From Closterium sp. NIES-65 (Eukaryota > Streptophyta > Zygnematophyceae > Desmidiales > Closteriaceae): a DNA stretch of 64,000 nt. Positions 41,033 through 52,069 of the stretch are shown piece after piece. The number at the start of each line of letters is the position of its first letter. Within the stretch, counting starts at the first letter, position 1. A model generated the notes under the pieces. That model did not search any database. It was not told the DNA's origin and saw only the letters and a list, made by a program, of their open reading frames with translations. A program made the position numbers and the translations under genes. The stretch is from contig CANXME010001279.1 in the NCBI GenBank assembly GCA_948144175.1, forward strand, positions 1 through 64,000, given 5' to 3'.

Positions 41033-41559
41033 GCCCGACGTCGTCAACTGCCACTCATCGTGACAACTTCCGAAAATTTCATGCAGGTGCCGACGGAGGT
41101 CTGCTGACGCCACCTGCCACAAAAAACTTCCGAAATCGTTGGTAAATCGCAGCGGGATAGTAACTCGCGTTTTGACGTCGCGACAGCTACAACTGCTCGT
41201 TCCCCTGCAGGAGGGAGGTGACGGTCAATCGTGACCGCTCGAGGCAAGGATCTGGCGGTGCCGAAGGAGTGCCCTACAAAATTATGGCCGCGAGGAGCAA
41301 CTAACTCATTCTCCTGCCTGGCCTACGCAGCTCCTGGACCCCTAGACATCCTTTCTCGTTCCCCCCCCCCGAGGGGTAATACACTCTAAAAAGCAGTTTA
41401 GGCTAGGAAAGTAGCTCTGATACCAGATGTTATGAATAAACTTGCAGAGTGCGCAGTAAAACAAATGACAAGAATGGTTGACTACAGAATGATTGAATAC
41501 ACAAAGTGGCGAGGCCTAATTAGGAAAGAACTAGCTAGGCAAAGAGATAGGGCGAAGAT
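41033..41559. other. Unassigned, with primer-binding site and possible LTR end
   Basis: 41414-41425 reads TGGTATCAGAGC on the minus strand, two bases from a CA end at 41428. This fits the 5' LTR end of a fourth long-LTR element on the minus strand, cut by element K and perhaps continuing to 48095 (…ACTAACTAACA). No coding part of it was found. Confidence 0.4.
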
Positions 41560-41681
41560 TGAGAAAAGTAAAACGAGAATGAATGAACTATGGAATGAAA
41601 GTGATACAAGTATGCAACCCTAGAAATGTGTACCCCCTATGGGCTACCCCACTATAGCCTACAGAATATTATAATTTGACA
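41560..41681 (-). repeat. 3' LTR of copia K
   Basis: 122 bp with the group core (minus strand GGCTATAGTGGGGTAGCCC). The polypurine tract and its hairpin partner lie at 41682-41705. Confidence 0.94.
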
Positions 41682-41900
41682 CACCCCCATAGGCAAAGTG
41701 GGGGAGAACAAGGGGTCACAAGACCAGTCAAGCAAAGCAAAGCAAAGCTCAGGGTGGATCACAACGTCACCACACATTCTGAGCACAAGTTCAAAGGCCA
41801 AAAGTCCAGTTCACATGCAGGAGCACATATATATATATATATATATAAGAGGCTAAGCAAGCAAGAGCAGGAGTATATATATGTGACAGTACAAGCAAGG

Positions 41901-44155
41901 TCAAGAAGTGAGCAAGTGAGGCAAGACAGGCACAAGACCCAGCTGAGTGCAGAAGCGCTGATGATCACAAGGTGCAAGTGCCTTGGTGAAGACATCAGCA
42001 GTGTTGGCCTCGGAGGCCACGTACGCAAGCCGCAACTATCCACGCTGCTGTAGCTCACGAGCAAGGAAGTAGCGGAGAGCAATGTGCTTTGTCCTGTGCT
42101 CCAGTCGCTGCTCTCGACACAAGGCCAGCATGGCCTTGTTGTCTACGTACAGGACTGGAGGAGAACGAGGCGGCTCTCCAAGGTCGGTTAGCAGGTAGGT
42201 GAGCCAGCGAAGCTCCTGGGCAGCCATGGCCCCAGCTTAGATCTCAGCCTCACAACTGGAGCCGAGAACAGAAGACGAGCGGGTAGCCCGCCACGAAACA
42301 GAGCCGGAACCAAGACTGAAGGTGTAACCCTGTGACGACCGCTGCGTAGCCTGGTCGTCAGCCCAAGAAGCGTCCGCGTGCCCAGTGAGGACCACTGGAC
42401 TCCGCCCTCCAAGCACTATCCCCATGCCCGACGTACTGCACAAGTAGCGCAACACCCTCTTCGCTGTAGCCATGTGCTCTGGTCAGTGTCTCCCAGGAGC
42501 AACATAGCGTGCAAGAATGCTAAGAGGGTATGCAAGGTCAGGTCGTGTGCAGGTCATCAGGTACATGAGGCAGCCAACAAGCTCTGGATACGGGCCACTC
42601 GACTCTACGGACTCATCCGAAGGCAGAGCTGAGAGCGAGTGGCGAGTAGGCAGAGGAGTGGCCTGAGGCGAGGAGTACGTGAAGCCGAAGCGCTGAAGGA
42701 CCTGCTGCACCATGTGTGACTGAGTCAGAGTAATGGTGCGGCGTGCTCTGTCCCGGGTGATCTGCAAGCCAAGGTACCTGCGCAGTTCACCCGGGTCTGT
42801 GCACGTGTGTCTCTTCTGCAGCTCGGACTTCACTTAGGCGAGTCCAGCAGTGTCAGCTGTGGCAAAGACCAAGTCGTCGACGTACACGAGGATGTAGAAC
42901 GGCGGCAGAGAGGTGTCGGTGCGCAGAAACAGCGACGGGTCGGCAGTAGAAGGAGCAAACCCAAGAGCCGCAAGTGTAGTGCTCAGTGTGTCGTGCCACT
43001 CACGTGGCGCCTGGCGGAGACTGTAGACTGGATGCCGGAGACTCCACTGGGTACCAGGAGGGAAAGACCTAGTGAAGCCAGGTGGGCGGCGCAGCCAGAT
43101 CTCCTCGTGCAGACTGCCCTGCAAGAAAGCAGTGCTGAAGTCCAGAGAGTGCAGCTCGTAGTCACGGTGAGCAGCAACGTGCAGCAGGACCCGAAGAGTG
43201 GTCATCTTCGGGGTGGGGGAGAAGGTCTGAAAGTAGTCAACTCCCTGCCGCTGACTGAAGCCACGAGCCACGTAACGCGCCTTGAAGACAGGCGGAGAAC
43301 CCGGCGGCCGCTTCACCCTGAAGATCCACATGCCACTGACTATGTTCGCCCCAGGAGGGGGGACAGTGTCAACGTAGGTGCCTGTGGACTTCCAGGAAGC
43401 CATCTCTACATCCATAGCTGCTTGCCACTGAGAGGAGTAGGGACCCTCTATCGCCTCCGCGTAAGAGCGCGGAGTCGGGATGTCAAGTGCATCCGGGTCT
43501 CCCTCAGGGGTAAGCAGTACGGACACGAGATGAGGTGAAGCTGCTGCCAGACACTGGAACTCCTCCTGCCTTTCCTCAAGGACGTCCGTGCCAAGGGCAC
43601 ACTCACCCCCAACGCACGGAGGACAGATAGACTCAGACTCAGCGACAAGACTAGCAGTGTAGTCTAGGCGACAGCGAGCAGCAAAGTCGACGAGCTCAGT
43701 AACAAGGGAAGACGCAGCAGAAGACTCGAAGGAAGGGTCAGTGACGGCAGTAGCAAGGAGACGCGTGATAGTAGGACTGGCAGCACGAAGAGAGTCCGAC
43801 TCCGGGTCGGCAAGAGCAGGAAGAGAGGACTCAGGAGGAGAAGGCAAAGGGGCACGCAGAGGAGCAGTAGACGGACGCAGAGACATCCGATGCGTGCCAG
43901 GGACAGGCGGAGGACGCTGACGCGAACTGCGACCACTAGCGCGAGCAGCACGAACAGGCGACGCAGGACGACACGCAGGCTCACGACGCTCAGTAAGGCC
44001 TCCAATAGGACCAGCGTAGGGAGAAGGAGCAAGCAAAGGGGAGGCAGGCTTTAGCTGTGGCTGTGACGGGACAGACTGGGGACCCTCCAAGGGAGGAGGA
44101 GGACCAGTAGAAGGTGGAAGACCAAGAACCTGCTGCAGGAGAGGAACGAAGTACG
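41901..44155 (-). pseudogene. RT-RNase H of copia K (stops and shifts)
   Basis: 44090-42834 is open for 418 codons: Ser/Pro-rich linker, SWKSTGTYVDTVPPPG, KARYVARGFSQRQG, LDFSTAFLQG, and YVDDLVFA near 42890. Stops at about 42834 and 42237 are both TAC to TAA changes. RNase H (HADASWADD, SSCEAEI, YVDNKAM) continues to 42036 and, after a shift, to the family end near 41901. Confidence 0.86.
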
Positions 44156-44591
44156 GTCAAGGCCGCGTGGCGACGCCAGAAACAGCAGGGACAGCACCAG
44201 AACCCCTAGCAGGAGCACCCGCTCCAGCAGCACCTCGAGCAGCTCCAGAACCTCCAGCAGCACCAGGAGCACCCCCAGCAGGACCCTCAGTGGTAGTCTC
44301 AGCGCCAACACCCTCACCAGCACCAGCTCCAGTTGAACCCGCATGCCCAGCAGCTCCAGTACTCCCAGTACGAGCACCTCCGGGACCCGCGACAGCAGCA
44401 CCCTCAGTAGGAGAAGAACCTCCAGCACCAGCAGCACAGCTCCAGCGCCGGGCAAACCACTCGCGCAGCTCCCGTGGCGAGAGTGGCTCCCGGCGAGACA
44501 AAGCACCCGGGGAACCTCCAAGTCCGAGCCAAAGCTCTGCCTGAGCTGGAGACGAGCTGCGCGGATCCAGTCGATCAGCACCTCAGTGACA
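44156..44591 (-). pseudogene. Deleted integrase remnant and linker of copia K
   Basis: A short remnant MLIDWIRAARLQLRQSFGSDL (integrase core, after the first catalytic Asp) is joined directly to linker sequence (SRREPLSPRELREWFARRW and Gly/Ala-rich repeats). The stretch from HSDRGGEF to the end of integrase is gone. Confidence 0.75.
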
Positions 44592-46031
44592 TCACCTCAG
44601 TACACAGGCAGGGCCAGGGCCCTGAGGAAGGGGAGGGAGGGACCGGGGGAGACCAGACACAAGAAGACGGGAGGCCATGCCTCTGAGCCGAAGCAGGGAG
44701 GGGTGACCAAGACGGTGGTGCCAGAGGAGAGTCTCGTGAGACAAGAGACGACACGAATAGGGGGCAGACTCAGGACCAGACCTAGACGCTGCAGCAAACA
44801 CCTGACCGGACGAAGCGACTCTACCAGACTCAGTAATGGGAGGAGACGCAGTGGTCAGTGTGTACAGGCTCGACCCCGGCTGACAGGTAGACGTAGCCAG
44901 GTGCCGGCCTGTGCTAGCCTCTGTACAGTGCGTCACCCGCTGACGCGCAGGAGTGAACTGGTGCGCAGACTCACCAGTACCTGAGGACGCAGACACACTA
45001 GCACCTAGAGCAGCAGCGTCACAAGCACCTAGGGCATCAGCCTCACCAGTACCTAGAGCAGCAGTCTCAATGCCCGGATCGGGCGGGAAACACCGGTAAC
45101 AGACACCCTCATCACTAATAGACACAGCATACTTGGAAGAGAGAATAGCATCAAAGTCAAGATCATAGATGGCAACACCCGCCCTAGACAGCTCGCCCCA
45201 GCGAGGGATCTCTGAGGCCTTCGGGAACTGGTGACGCCACGCGTCCGTCAGGCGGCCAAAGCAGTGCTGGGTGGGGTGCGCACCCCCACACTGCTCACCC
45301 GCACGGTCGCCGGTGCGCAAAACGTAGGAGCACGGACCAAAACCCCCACCCCGCTGGCGCGCAGTGTACCACTCACGAAGCTGCTGAGGGGAGAGGGTCT
45401 CACGACCGCGCTGGTGCTGCTGGCGCGAGCCACCACCGGAGCCACTCCTCTGCGAAGACCCGCGACCAGCACCACCCCCACCCCCACCGCCTCCGCCGCC
45501 TCCGCCGCCTCCGCTACTGCCGCCACCTCCGCCTCCGCCTCCACCGCCGCCACCTCCGCCACCTCCGCTCCCACTGCCACCGCTGCCGCTACCTCCGCCT
45601 CCACTGCCGCCACCGACCCCTCCACCCCCACCTCCACTCCCACCGCCACCCCCACTCCCCCCACCGCCGCCACCTCCGCCTCCACCGCCCCCGCTCGCTC
45701 CTCCAGCGCCCTTGCCCCCCTTGCCCTTGCCAGGGCGGCGTCTCCCGCTAGGGGCAGACGCCGCACCGACCGACTCAAGACCAAGGAGGTCGGCCGCAGC
45801 AGCAGAGGCAACAGAGGGCAGAAGGGGGGAGGGGGAACACCCCTCAAAGATGGGGGTGCGCGGGTCACCTCGAGAGGCTCCTACAGCGACTATGCTCTTC
45901 TCTATCGCTAGGAGGGCCTTCTCGAGGAGGTCGACAGTGAGAGTGGTGGGACAGACTGAGAGGATGTGGTCCCTGACTACACGGAGGGAGTCAGGGAGAC
46001 GAGTGACTATGAAGTAGACAGTGATGTACAT
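44592..46031 (-). CDS. gag C-terminus and integrase zinc module of copia K, protease deleted
   Basis: 479 open codons after the G/C-run frameshift (12 C instead of 10). It runs YITVYFIVTRLPDSL, a poly-Gly tract (about 45470-45700), the zinc-binding motif, then SGTGESAHQFTPARQR. There the whole protease segment, including LDSGAS, is missing. The integrase zinc module (LWHHRLGHP) follows and the frame ends after PGPACVLR, before the HMD catalytic block. Confidence 0.84.
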   Translation of the reverse strand: MYITVYFIVTRLPDSLRVVRDHILSVCPTTLTVDLLEKALLAIEKSIVAVGASRGDPRTPIFEGCSPSPLLPSVASAAAADLLGLESVGAASAPSGRRRPGKGKGGKGAGGASGGGGGGGGGGGGSGGGGGSGGGGGGVGGGSGGGGSGSGGSGSGGGGGGGGGGGGGGGGSSGGGGGGGGGGGGGGAGRGSSQRSGSGGGSRQQHQRGRETLSPQQLREWYTARQRGGGFGPCSYVLRTGDRAGEQCGGAHPTQHCFGRLTDAWRHQFPKASEIPRWGELSRAGVAIYDLDFDAILSSKYAVSISDEGVCYRCFPPDPGIETAALGTGEADALGACDAAALGASVSASSGTGESAHQFTPARQRVTHCTEASTGRHLATSTCQPGSSLYTLTTASPPITESGRVASSGQVFAAASRSGPESAPYSCRLLSHETLLWHHRLGHPSLLRLRGMASRLLVSGLPRSLPPLPQGPGPACVLR

Positions 46032-46504
46032 GGGGGGGGGGGGTTCTTGGCGCAGAAGTCAGCAGGAAGCGCAGCGCGGTAGTGAATGTCACTAGTGCGG
46101 AGGTGGGTAATGAGGTCAGCGGCTGTGGGAAAGGCAGCAAGGTCAGGGAAGAGGTACGGTAGCATGAGACGGCTCAGTGCAGCAGTGGCAGGGGAGAAGT
46201 AGAGCGCGACTACAGCGTCGTACAAGGTCTGAGCACTCTTGTACTGACTAAAGTGCGCACGCTCAGAGGTAGGGAGGTGGCGACGCACAGCAAGACGTGC
46301 AGCAGCATCGCGTGTGGCCCACTGGGAGCGAACAGTAGGGTCAGCATCAGCAGCAGGGGCAGGAGAGACGCCAGAGGTGAGGTCAAAGAGAGAAAGACCG
46401 TCTGCCCTATCGCACTGTAAGAACAACTGCAGGTCGTCGACCCAGACCTCAAAGTCAATGGCTCGACCCTCAGCGTCAAAAGCTAGGACACTAGGGGTAG
46501 CCAT
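46007..46504 (-). CDS. gag N-terminus of copia K
   Basis: ATG at 46504, MATPSVLAFDAEGRAIDFEVWVDDLQ-type start. Capsid-like region open to the C run near 46031, where 12 C shift the frame. Confidence 0.86.
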   Translation of the reverse strand: MATPSVLAFDAEGRAIDFEVWVDDLQLFLQCDRADGLSLFDLTSGVSPAPAADADPTVRSQWATRDAAARLAVRRHLPTSERAHFSQYKSAQTLYDAVVALYFSPATAALSRLMLPYLFPDLAAFPTAADLITHLRTSDIHYRAALPADFCAKNPPPPCTSLSTS

Positions 46505-47570
46505 GACAGTAGTAGACTAACAGTGGTGACTGTAGGACAGGGGCCGTGCAGTGACAGAGGTGCCGTTCTCACCAGACAGGGCGGTTCGGGCAGTTCAGTA
46601 GCACAGCAACACGGCAACACTGCTGCTCGGCCGGCCCAGCAGCAACAGCAGCTCCGCAGGTTCAGCGGCTCGGCTCCTCATGCGGCTCGTGCGGCTCGGG
46701 CGGCGCAGGCGGCTCGGGCGGCTCGGGCGGCTCGGGTCTTCAGCGGCACAGGCGGCTCGGGCGGCTCGGCTCCTCAGCGGCTCGGGCGGCTCGGGCAGCT
46801 CAGGTGATTCGGGCGGAGCGGGCGGTGCAAGGCGGCGGGGCTGCAAGGGAGGTGGCGGGTCCGCGGTGGAGAATGGCGGCGGGGCCGCAACGAAGGGCGG
46901 CAGGACCGCGACGAAGGGCGGCAGGGGCCGCGAGGAAGGGCGGCAGGGCCGCTAAGAAGGGCGGCGGGGCCGCGTCGAGAGAGGCGGTGGGGCCGCAAAG
47001 AAGGGTGGTGGGGCCGCGACGAAGGGCGGCAGGGCCGCGATGTCAGAGGCGGCGGGGCCGCGACGACAGAGGCGGCAGGGCCGCGACGTCAGAGGCGGCG
47101 GGGCCGCGACGAGGGGTGGCGGGGCCACGACAAAGGGCGGTAGGGCCGCGACGAAGGGCGGCAGGGCCGCGTCGAGAGAGGCGGCGGGGCCGCGACGAGG
47201 GGTGGTGGGGCCGCGACGAAGGGCGGGGCAGCGACGAAGGGCGGGGCCGCGTCGAAGGGCGGGGCCGCGTCGAAGGGCGGGGCCGCGATGAAGAGCGGGG
47301 CCCCGACTAAGGGCGGGGTCGCGACGAAGGGCGGGGCCGCGACTAAGGGCGGGGCCGCGACTAAGGGCGGGGCCGCGACTAAGGGCGGGGCCGCGACGAA
47401 GGGCGGGGCCGCGACTAAGGGCGGCGGGGCCTAATCGACGGGCGGCAGGGCCTCTAGGGCGGCTCGACAAAACGAGAGAGGGCCCGGAGCGCGACTCAGG
47501 GCGAGCGCGCTTCGGGCAGGAAAAAAAAATCGATGTGGTGGGCCCTAGGCATAGTTCCCACGGGGGAACC
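46505..47570 (-). repeat. GC-rich leader of copia K
   Basis: Minus-strand leader. Near gag it has CCGAGCCGCC units (46560-46800), then GCGGCCCCGCCCTTC/CGTCGC-type units of 18-22 bp in tandem (47090-47430). The hairpin GTTCCC-CCGT-GGGAAC lies next to the primer-binding site (47552-47582). Confidence 0.8.
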
Positions 47571-47582
47571 TGCTCGATACCA

Positions 47583-47704
47583 TGAGAAAAGTAGAACGAG
47601 AATGAATGAACTATGGAATGAAAGTGATACAAGTATGCAACCCTAGAAATGTGTACCCCCTATGGGCTACCCCACTATAGCCTACAGAATATTATAATTT
47701 GACA
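47583..47704 (-). repeat. 5' LTR of copia K
   Basis: 122 bp; TGGTATCGAGC (minus strand, 47572-47582) lies directly inside. Confidence 0.94.
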
Positions 47705-47709
47705 AAGAT

Positions 47710-47937
47710 GGCTCGGTGATGGTTGCGATTGGAGCGGAGGCCGACTCGGGAGTGGTTCGGCCGACGAAATAGGCTGAATAGGTTCGTTGCGTGACCCTCA
47801 GGATGTACTCGCGAAAGTGCGAGTACAGTAAGGAATTACAATTCCTTACAGTATGATTTGCATGTCAAATTACCACAATACCCATGATAAAAGACCCTAG
47901 GGTTTATAAGACTCCAACCCAGAAAATGAGGGAGGAG

Positions 47938-47969
<32 letters not shown>

Positions 47970-48600
47970 AGGGTTCTTAACAGTTGGCATATAATTTCAT
48001 AGGACCCAGGTCTTGGAAGCAATACATGTGAAACGTACCCCGATTCAAGCAGCAGAAAAAAAAAATCAAACAAACAAACCAACAAACTAACTAACACGCG
48101 GAATGAACTCAACGACCGTCAACGGTACGTCACCCAGCAATCATGCTGGGTGCCTTCTCCCATTGGTCACTTAACGCGATTGCCACATCAGAATCTTGCG
48201 GGGCCTAGCGCACCAATGCCTTGCCACCTCATCCTCCTTCGAACACATGCACGTCTTCCTTTCTAGGGTGCATTTCACCTCATGCTCCTCCAAACCCTTC
48301 TCTAAGGCACGATGCCTTGCTGTGCTCGGCAGGCTTATTGTTATGGGTTTTGTTGTGAAAAACGGCAGAAAAACTATTAAAAAAAAAAAATCAATGTTTG
48401 GCTATAAAAAGACAAGGTCTCGAGGGGAAGGGGGGGGGTCATATAATGTTAGCTACCATTTAGGGGTTTATAACTATTATATACTCGGGGTCTACATTTG
48501 GTGGGGGTCTTCCATACGGGGTCTTTCAGGCAAAGCCCAGTCCTATTGGAAGTGCCTCTTACTCAGGGGGTTCTAGTTAGGAAGTAAAGTTAGCGACAGC
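47710..48600. other. Unassigned, with long G run
   Basis: No gene recognised. A G run of about 29 lies near 47941-47969. Possible end of the fourth LTR candidate near 48095. Confidence 0.35.
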
Positions 48601-49349
48601 AACGAGAAGGGCAGAGACAGACAGAGGAGGAGCAGTGGAGTCTGTAATCAGGGAGGAAAGGACATGTTAGACTCTAGGACAAGTGGCGTAAACAAAGTTA
48701 AAGAACAAAGGAGGGGATACAGCAAGAGGCGATAAAGGAGGCGATAAGAGAACAGAGGGTGATGGAGTACGAGAGTCACAAGGTTGAAGGAGGATAGGGT
48801 GTACACTAGGAAGGGGAGACAAGGGGCGAACACGAGAGGGATGTTAGACCTAGCAGTGGGAGGGAGGAGATGGCATAGAAGAGGAGATAGAGGGGGAGAC
48901 AGCTGTGAACGCAGAAGAGGACAAGCTAGGGACGAGACCGGTGGAGGAAACGTGGGACCGTAGACTGGGAGAGACGATGGGGGAGGAGCAGGTGGCCGGT
49001 TAGCTAGCCAAAAGAATGACCAAGAAGGCAAAGTGCAGGCATAGGTGGCGGTGGCGATGACGGTTGTTGCTGTGGCAACAGCTATGGCTCTTTGACGCCA
49101 GATGTCCCGCGTCCGCGGCACCCCAAATACCAGTACTTTCAAGGGGCAGCACCCCCAAAACCAGCACTCCCAGCACCAGCACCCCAGTACCAGCATCCCT
49201 AGAGCCGGAACCCACAGCAGCAGCACCCCCACAACCAGCACACCCAGCGGTAGCAATAAAGGATGCTGCAGCGCTTGCGAGGACGACACCGGTGATAACA
49301 GCTGCCGCAACTGCAACATAAGGCAGTGAAGGTGCTGATACATAAGGCA
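48600..49349 (-). pseudogene. Decayed copia relic: integrase-RT linker region
   Basis: The minus strand shows GCTGGGGGTGCTGG-type repeats (about 49130-49230) like the linker of A-C, followed by sequence similar to the Pro/Ser-rich region upstream of RT. It is heavily mutated. It is the downstream part of the relic at 51285-52060, separated from it by element M. Confidence 0.5.
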
Positions 49350-51279
49350 TGTCAGATATAGTAGGAGTACGGCCTAGGCTTAGTAGCCTAGGCCGCAGTA
49401 GGACTAGAGTAGTGAGGCGCCAAGTACGAGCTAGGTTGTGTGTGGGAATGAAATCGAGAATGGAATGATTGAACTAGCAAGCAGTAGGATACAAATAGCA
49501 AACCCTGAGGGGCTGTACTCACTATTGAGTGCCCCACTGCAGGCTACACAAACAACATATTTTGACACACCCCCATAGCCAAAGTGGGGTGTAATCAGCA
49601 CAGTAAGCAAAGCAGAACAAGCTCAGGGTGGATCACAATGTCACCACACATTCTGAGCACAATTACAAGAAGCAACAGTTTAAAGTTCACAATTATGAGC
49701 AAAGCTAGTGGTAGTCACAGCGGGCAAGTGAGGAGGAGGAGGGACTGTGAGAGGAGAGAAGATGGGAGACGATGGCTGAAGCTGCAGACACACGGGCAAC
49801 AGGAGCGGCTGGCACAGTGGCTACCGGGACAGCGCCCCGGACTACTGGAGTAACTGGCTCACGGGACACAACGAGCTACAGGAGCAACGGACCCACGGGC
49901 GACAGGCGCAGCAGGCTCTCTGGGCTACCAGGACAGCGCCCCGGACTACAGGTGCTGCGGACGACTAGACGGCAGCCTCCTCTCAGCCTCCCCAAGCAGT
50001 CCTACACCCCCCTACACACACCCCCAGTTTCACCCCTAGCTCCACTCCCACATCACCCCCATAGCTCCACTCCCCACATCACCCCCACAGCTCCACTCCC
50101 CACAGCTCCCACACCTCCACCCCCCTCAGCGGCAGCTGCAGCAGTGGGAGATGAAAAAAGGAGGAGGGGAGAACCCACATCGTTCACCCCCATGCTAGCC
50201 ACCCCACCCCCCAACCACCGCGGAACACACGGCAGAACGGGAGAATGGGCAGCACGGGGGGGGGGGGGGGAGGGACGGGCCGCGGGCTGCTGCAGGGGTC
50301 CTGGGACGGCTGCTGCAAGCAGTGGGCGGCTCCAAGAGCTGCTGCTTTAGAGATGGGCGGCTCCAGGGGCGGCCGCTGCAGGTGAAAGTGAGGAGGAGGG
50401 AGGAGAAGGAAGGGGCGCCCCTAGGGGCGACGAGAAAGGAGCCGAGCGCCCCCCCCCCCCCCCCCCCCGGGGCGCCACGACGGGCACCAGAGAGGGCGCC
50501 GCGACGGGCCACCAGAGCCGCCTCGACGGGCGACGGGGAGAGCCGTGCATGCCCCCCGAAGTCGCCACGACGGGCGACGGGGAGGGCGCCGTGCGGGCCC
50601 CCCGAAGTCGCCACGACGGGCGACGGGGAGAGCCGCGCACGGCCCCCGAAGTCGCCTCGACGGGCGACGGGGAGGGCGCCGCGCACGGCCCCCGTGGTCG
50701 CCACGACGGGCGACGAGGAGGGCGCCGCGGACGGCCCCCTTGGTCGCCACGACGGGCGACGGGAGGGGAGGCCGCCCGGGTCCCCGAGGTCGCCTCGACG
50801 GGCGACCGGAGGGAAGGCCGCGCGGGTCCCCGAGAGCGCCTCGATGGGCGCTACGACGAGAGGGGACCGCGGAGGCCCCCCCAAGGGCACCACGAAGGGC
50901 GCCACGGAAGGGAAACCCACCAGGCGCCCCGAGCGCGCGGCGGGCAGAAATTAGGGTTTCGCCGCCGCGCACTACGGGGCGCGCGGCGGACGGTAGGGCA
51001 GCGGAAGCAGGTGGTGGGCCCATACACAGGAAGGCGGCAGAGATGCCGCCCTCTGATACCATGTCAGATATAGTAGGAGTACGGCCTAGGCTTAGTAGCC
51101 TAGGCTGCAGTAGGACTAGAGTAGTGAGGCGCCAAGTACGAGCTAGGTTGTGTGTGGGAATGAAATTGAGAATGGAATGATTGAACTAGCAAGCAGTATG
51201 ATACAAATAGCAAACCCTAAGGGGCTGTACTCACTATTGAGTGCCCCACTGCAGGCTACACAAACAACATATTCTGACA
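49350..51279 (-). mobile_element. Element M, non-autonomous LTR element (TSD AGGCA)
   Basis: 218-bp LTRs at 49350-49567 and 51062-51279 with about 5 differences. AGGCA is at 49345-49349 and 51280-51284. The total is 1930 bp. Primer-binding site (TGGTATCAGAG, minus strand) at 51051-51061. The 3' region resembles that of D and the autonomous elements (GTGATCCACCCTGAGC near 49625-49640). No gag or pol. The LTR has a diverged group core. Confidence 0.95.
50500..50860. repeat. Tandem hairpin repeats in the leader of element M
   Basis: About six units of roughly 60 bp, each with GTCGCC(A/T)CGACGGGCGAC, which can fold on itself, separated by GGGCGCCG-type spacers. Related single copies lie in D (25954) and H (about 40300). 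Confidence 0.75.
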
Positions 51280-51284
51280 AGGCA

Positions 51285-52060
51285 TACCCCAATGAATTGG
51301 GCGTAACGGAGGGAAGGTAAGTGGCATACATCACACTAGGCAGGGCAGTACGTGTAGGTAGGGGAGCGAACCAAGAAGAAGGGGTGAGAATGAAGCAAGA
51401 GGGGGACGACTAGGGTACCTCGGTAAGGGAAGGGAGTATACAAGCAGATGAACTCATCAAATGACATTACAAGAGTGGAGGAAATGGTGAGACAAAGGGT
51501 GGCATAACAGCCTATTAGGGGCGTCGAGGGGGACACCTAGGAAGACACATGGGAGAGTGTGGGCTAATAGCTTGTTCACGCGAGAGTCGCGGCGAGAGCA
51601 AGGCAGCCCCAAATGCAGAATGCAGGCACATCACTATGGGACCCAGTCTAGAGGAGGGTCGGCAAAGCCTGCGGCCATGAGACATAGGTTAAGTTGGGAC
51701 GCGGCGTAGCAGACTGCATACAGCAATAGGACATGAGGGGCACTAGCATGAATCATGGAGGTACGATTGATCACCATAGCCAAGCCAATGCAATGCTCAT
51801 CTACCCCATTCTGGTGCGGAGATTCTGGGAGCGAGTATGTCTAGGTGATGCCCTCCGCATGACAAAATTGGCCAAGGTGACATCCGTCACCCAGGCCTCC
51901 CCAGACTCAGGATCATTAATGGCCAAGTATGCTTGCTTAGAGTTCATTGGGGTGAGAAGATGCTTGTGTAGTGAAGCGTGTGGAATCCAGATTCTTTGAC
52001 CATGCGCAACGCCATGTACACCAGAGGGTGTGTCTTGGTTTGGTCCCCCTCTTCGGTGCA
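51285..52060 (-). pseudogene. Decayed copia relic: integrase C-terminal part
   Basis: The minus strand aligns by eye with A-C integrase from just before NGIAERRIG (near 51815) to the FDESVPFYRLFPYRT block (FDEFICLYTPFPYRG near 51450). INRTSMIHASAPH and YAASQLNL lie between. Many stops. Much older than the other copies. Confidence 0.62.
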
Positions 52061-52069
52061 CCTAAGCAG

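Larger units (their letters stand above)
41560..47704 (-). mobile_element. Copia K, internally deleted copia element (TSD AAGAT)
   Basis: 122-bp LTRs at 41560-41681 and 47583-47704 differ at one position by eye. AAGAT is at 41555-41559 and 47705-47709. The total is 6145 bp. Same family as A-C, but the protease motif and the integrase catalytic core are missing, so it could move only with help from another copy. Confidence 0.96.
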
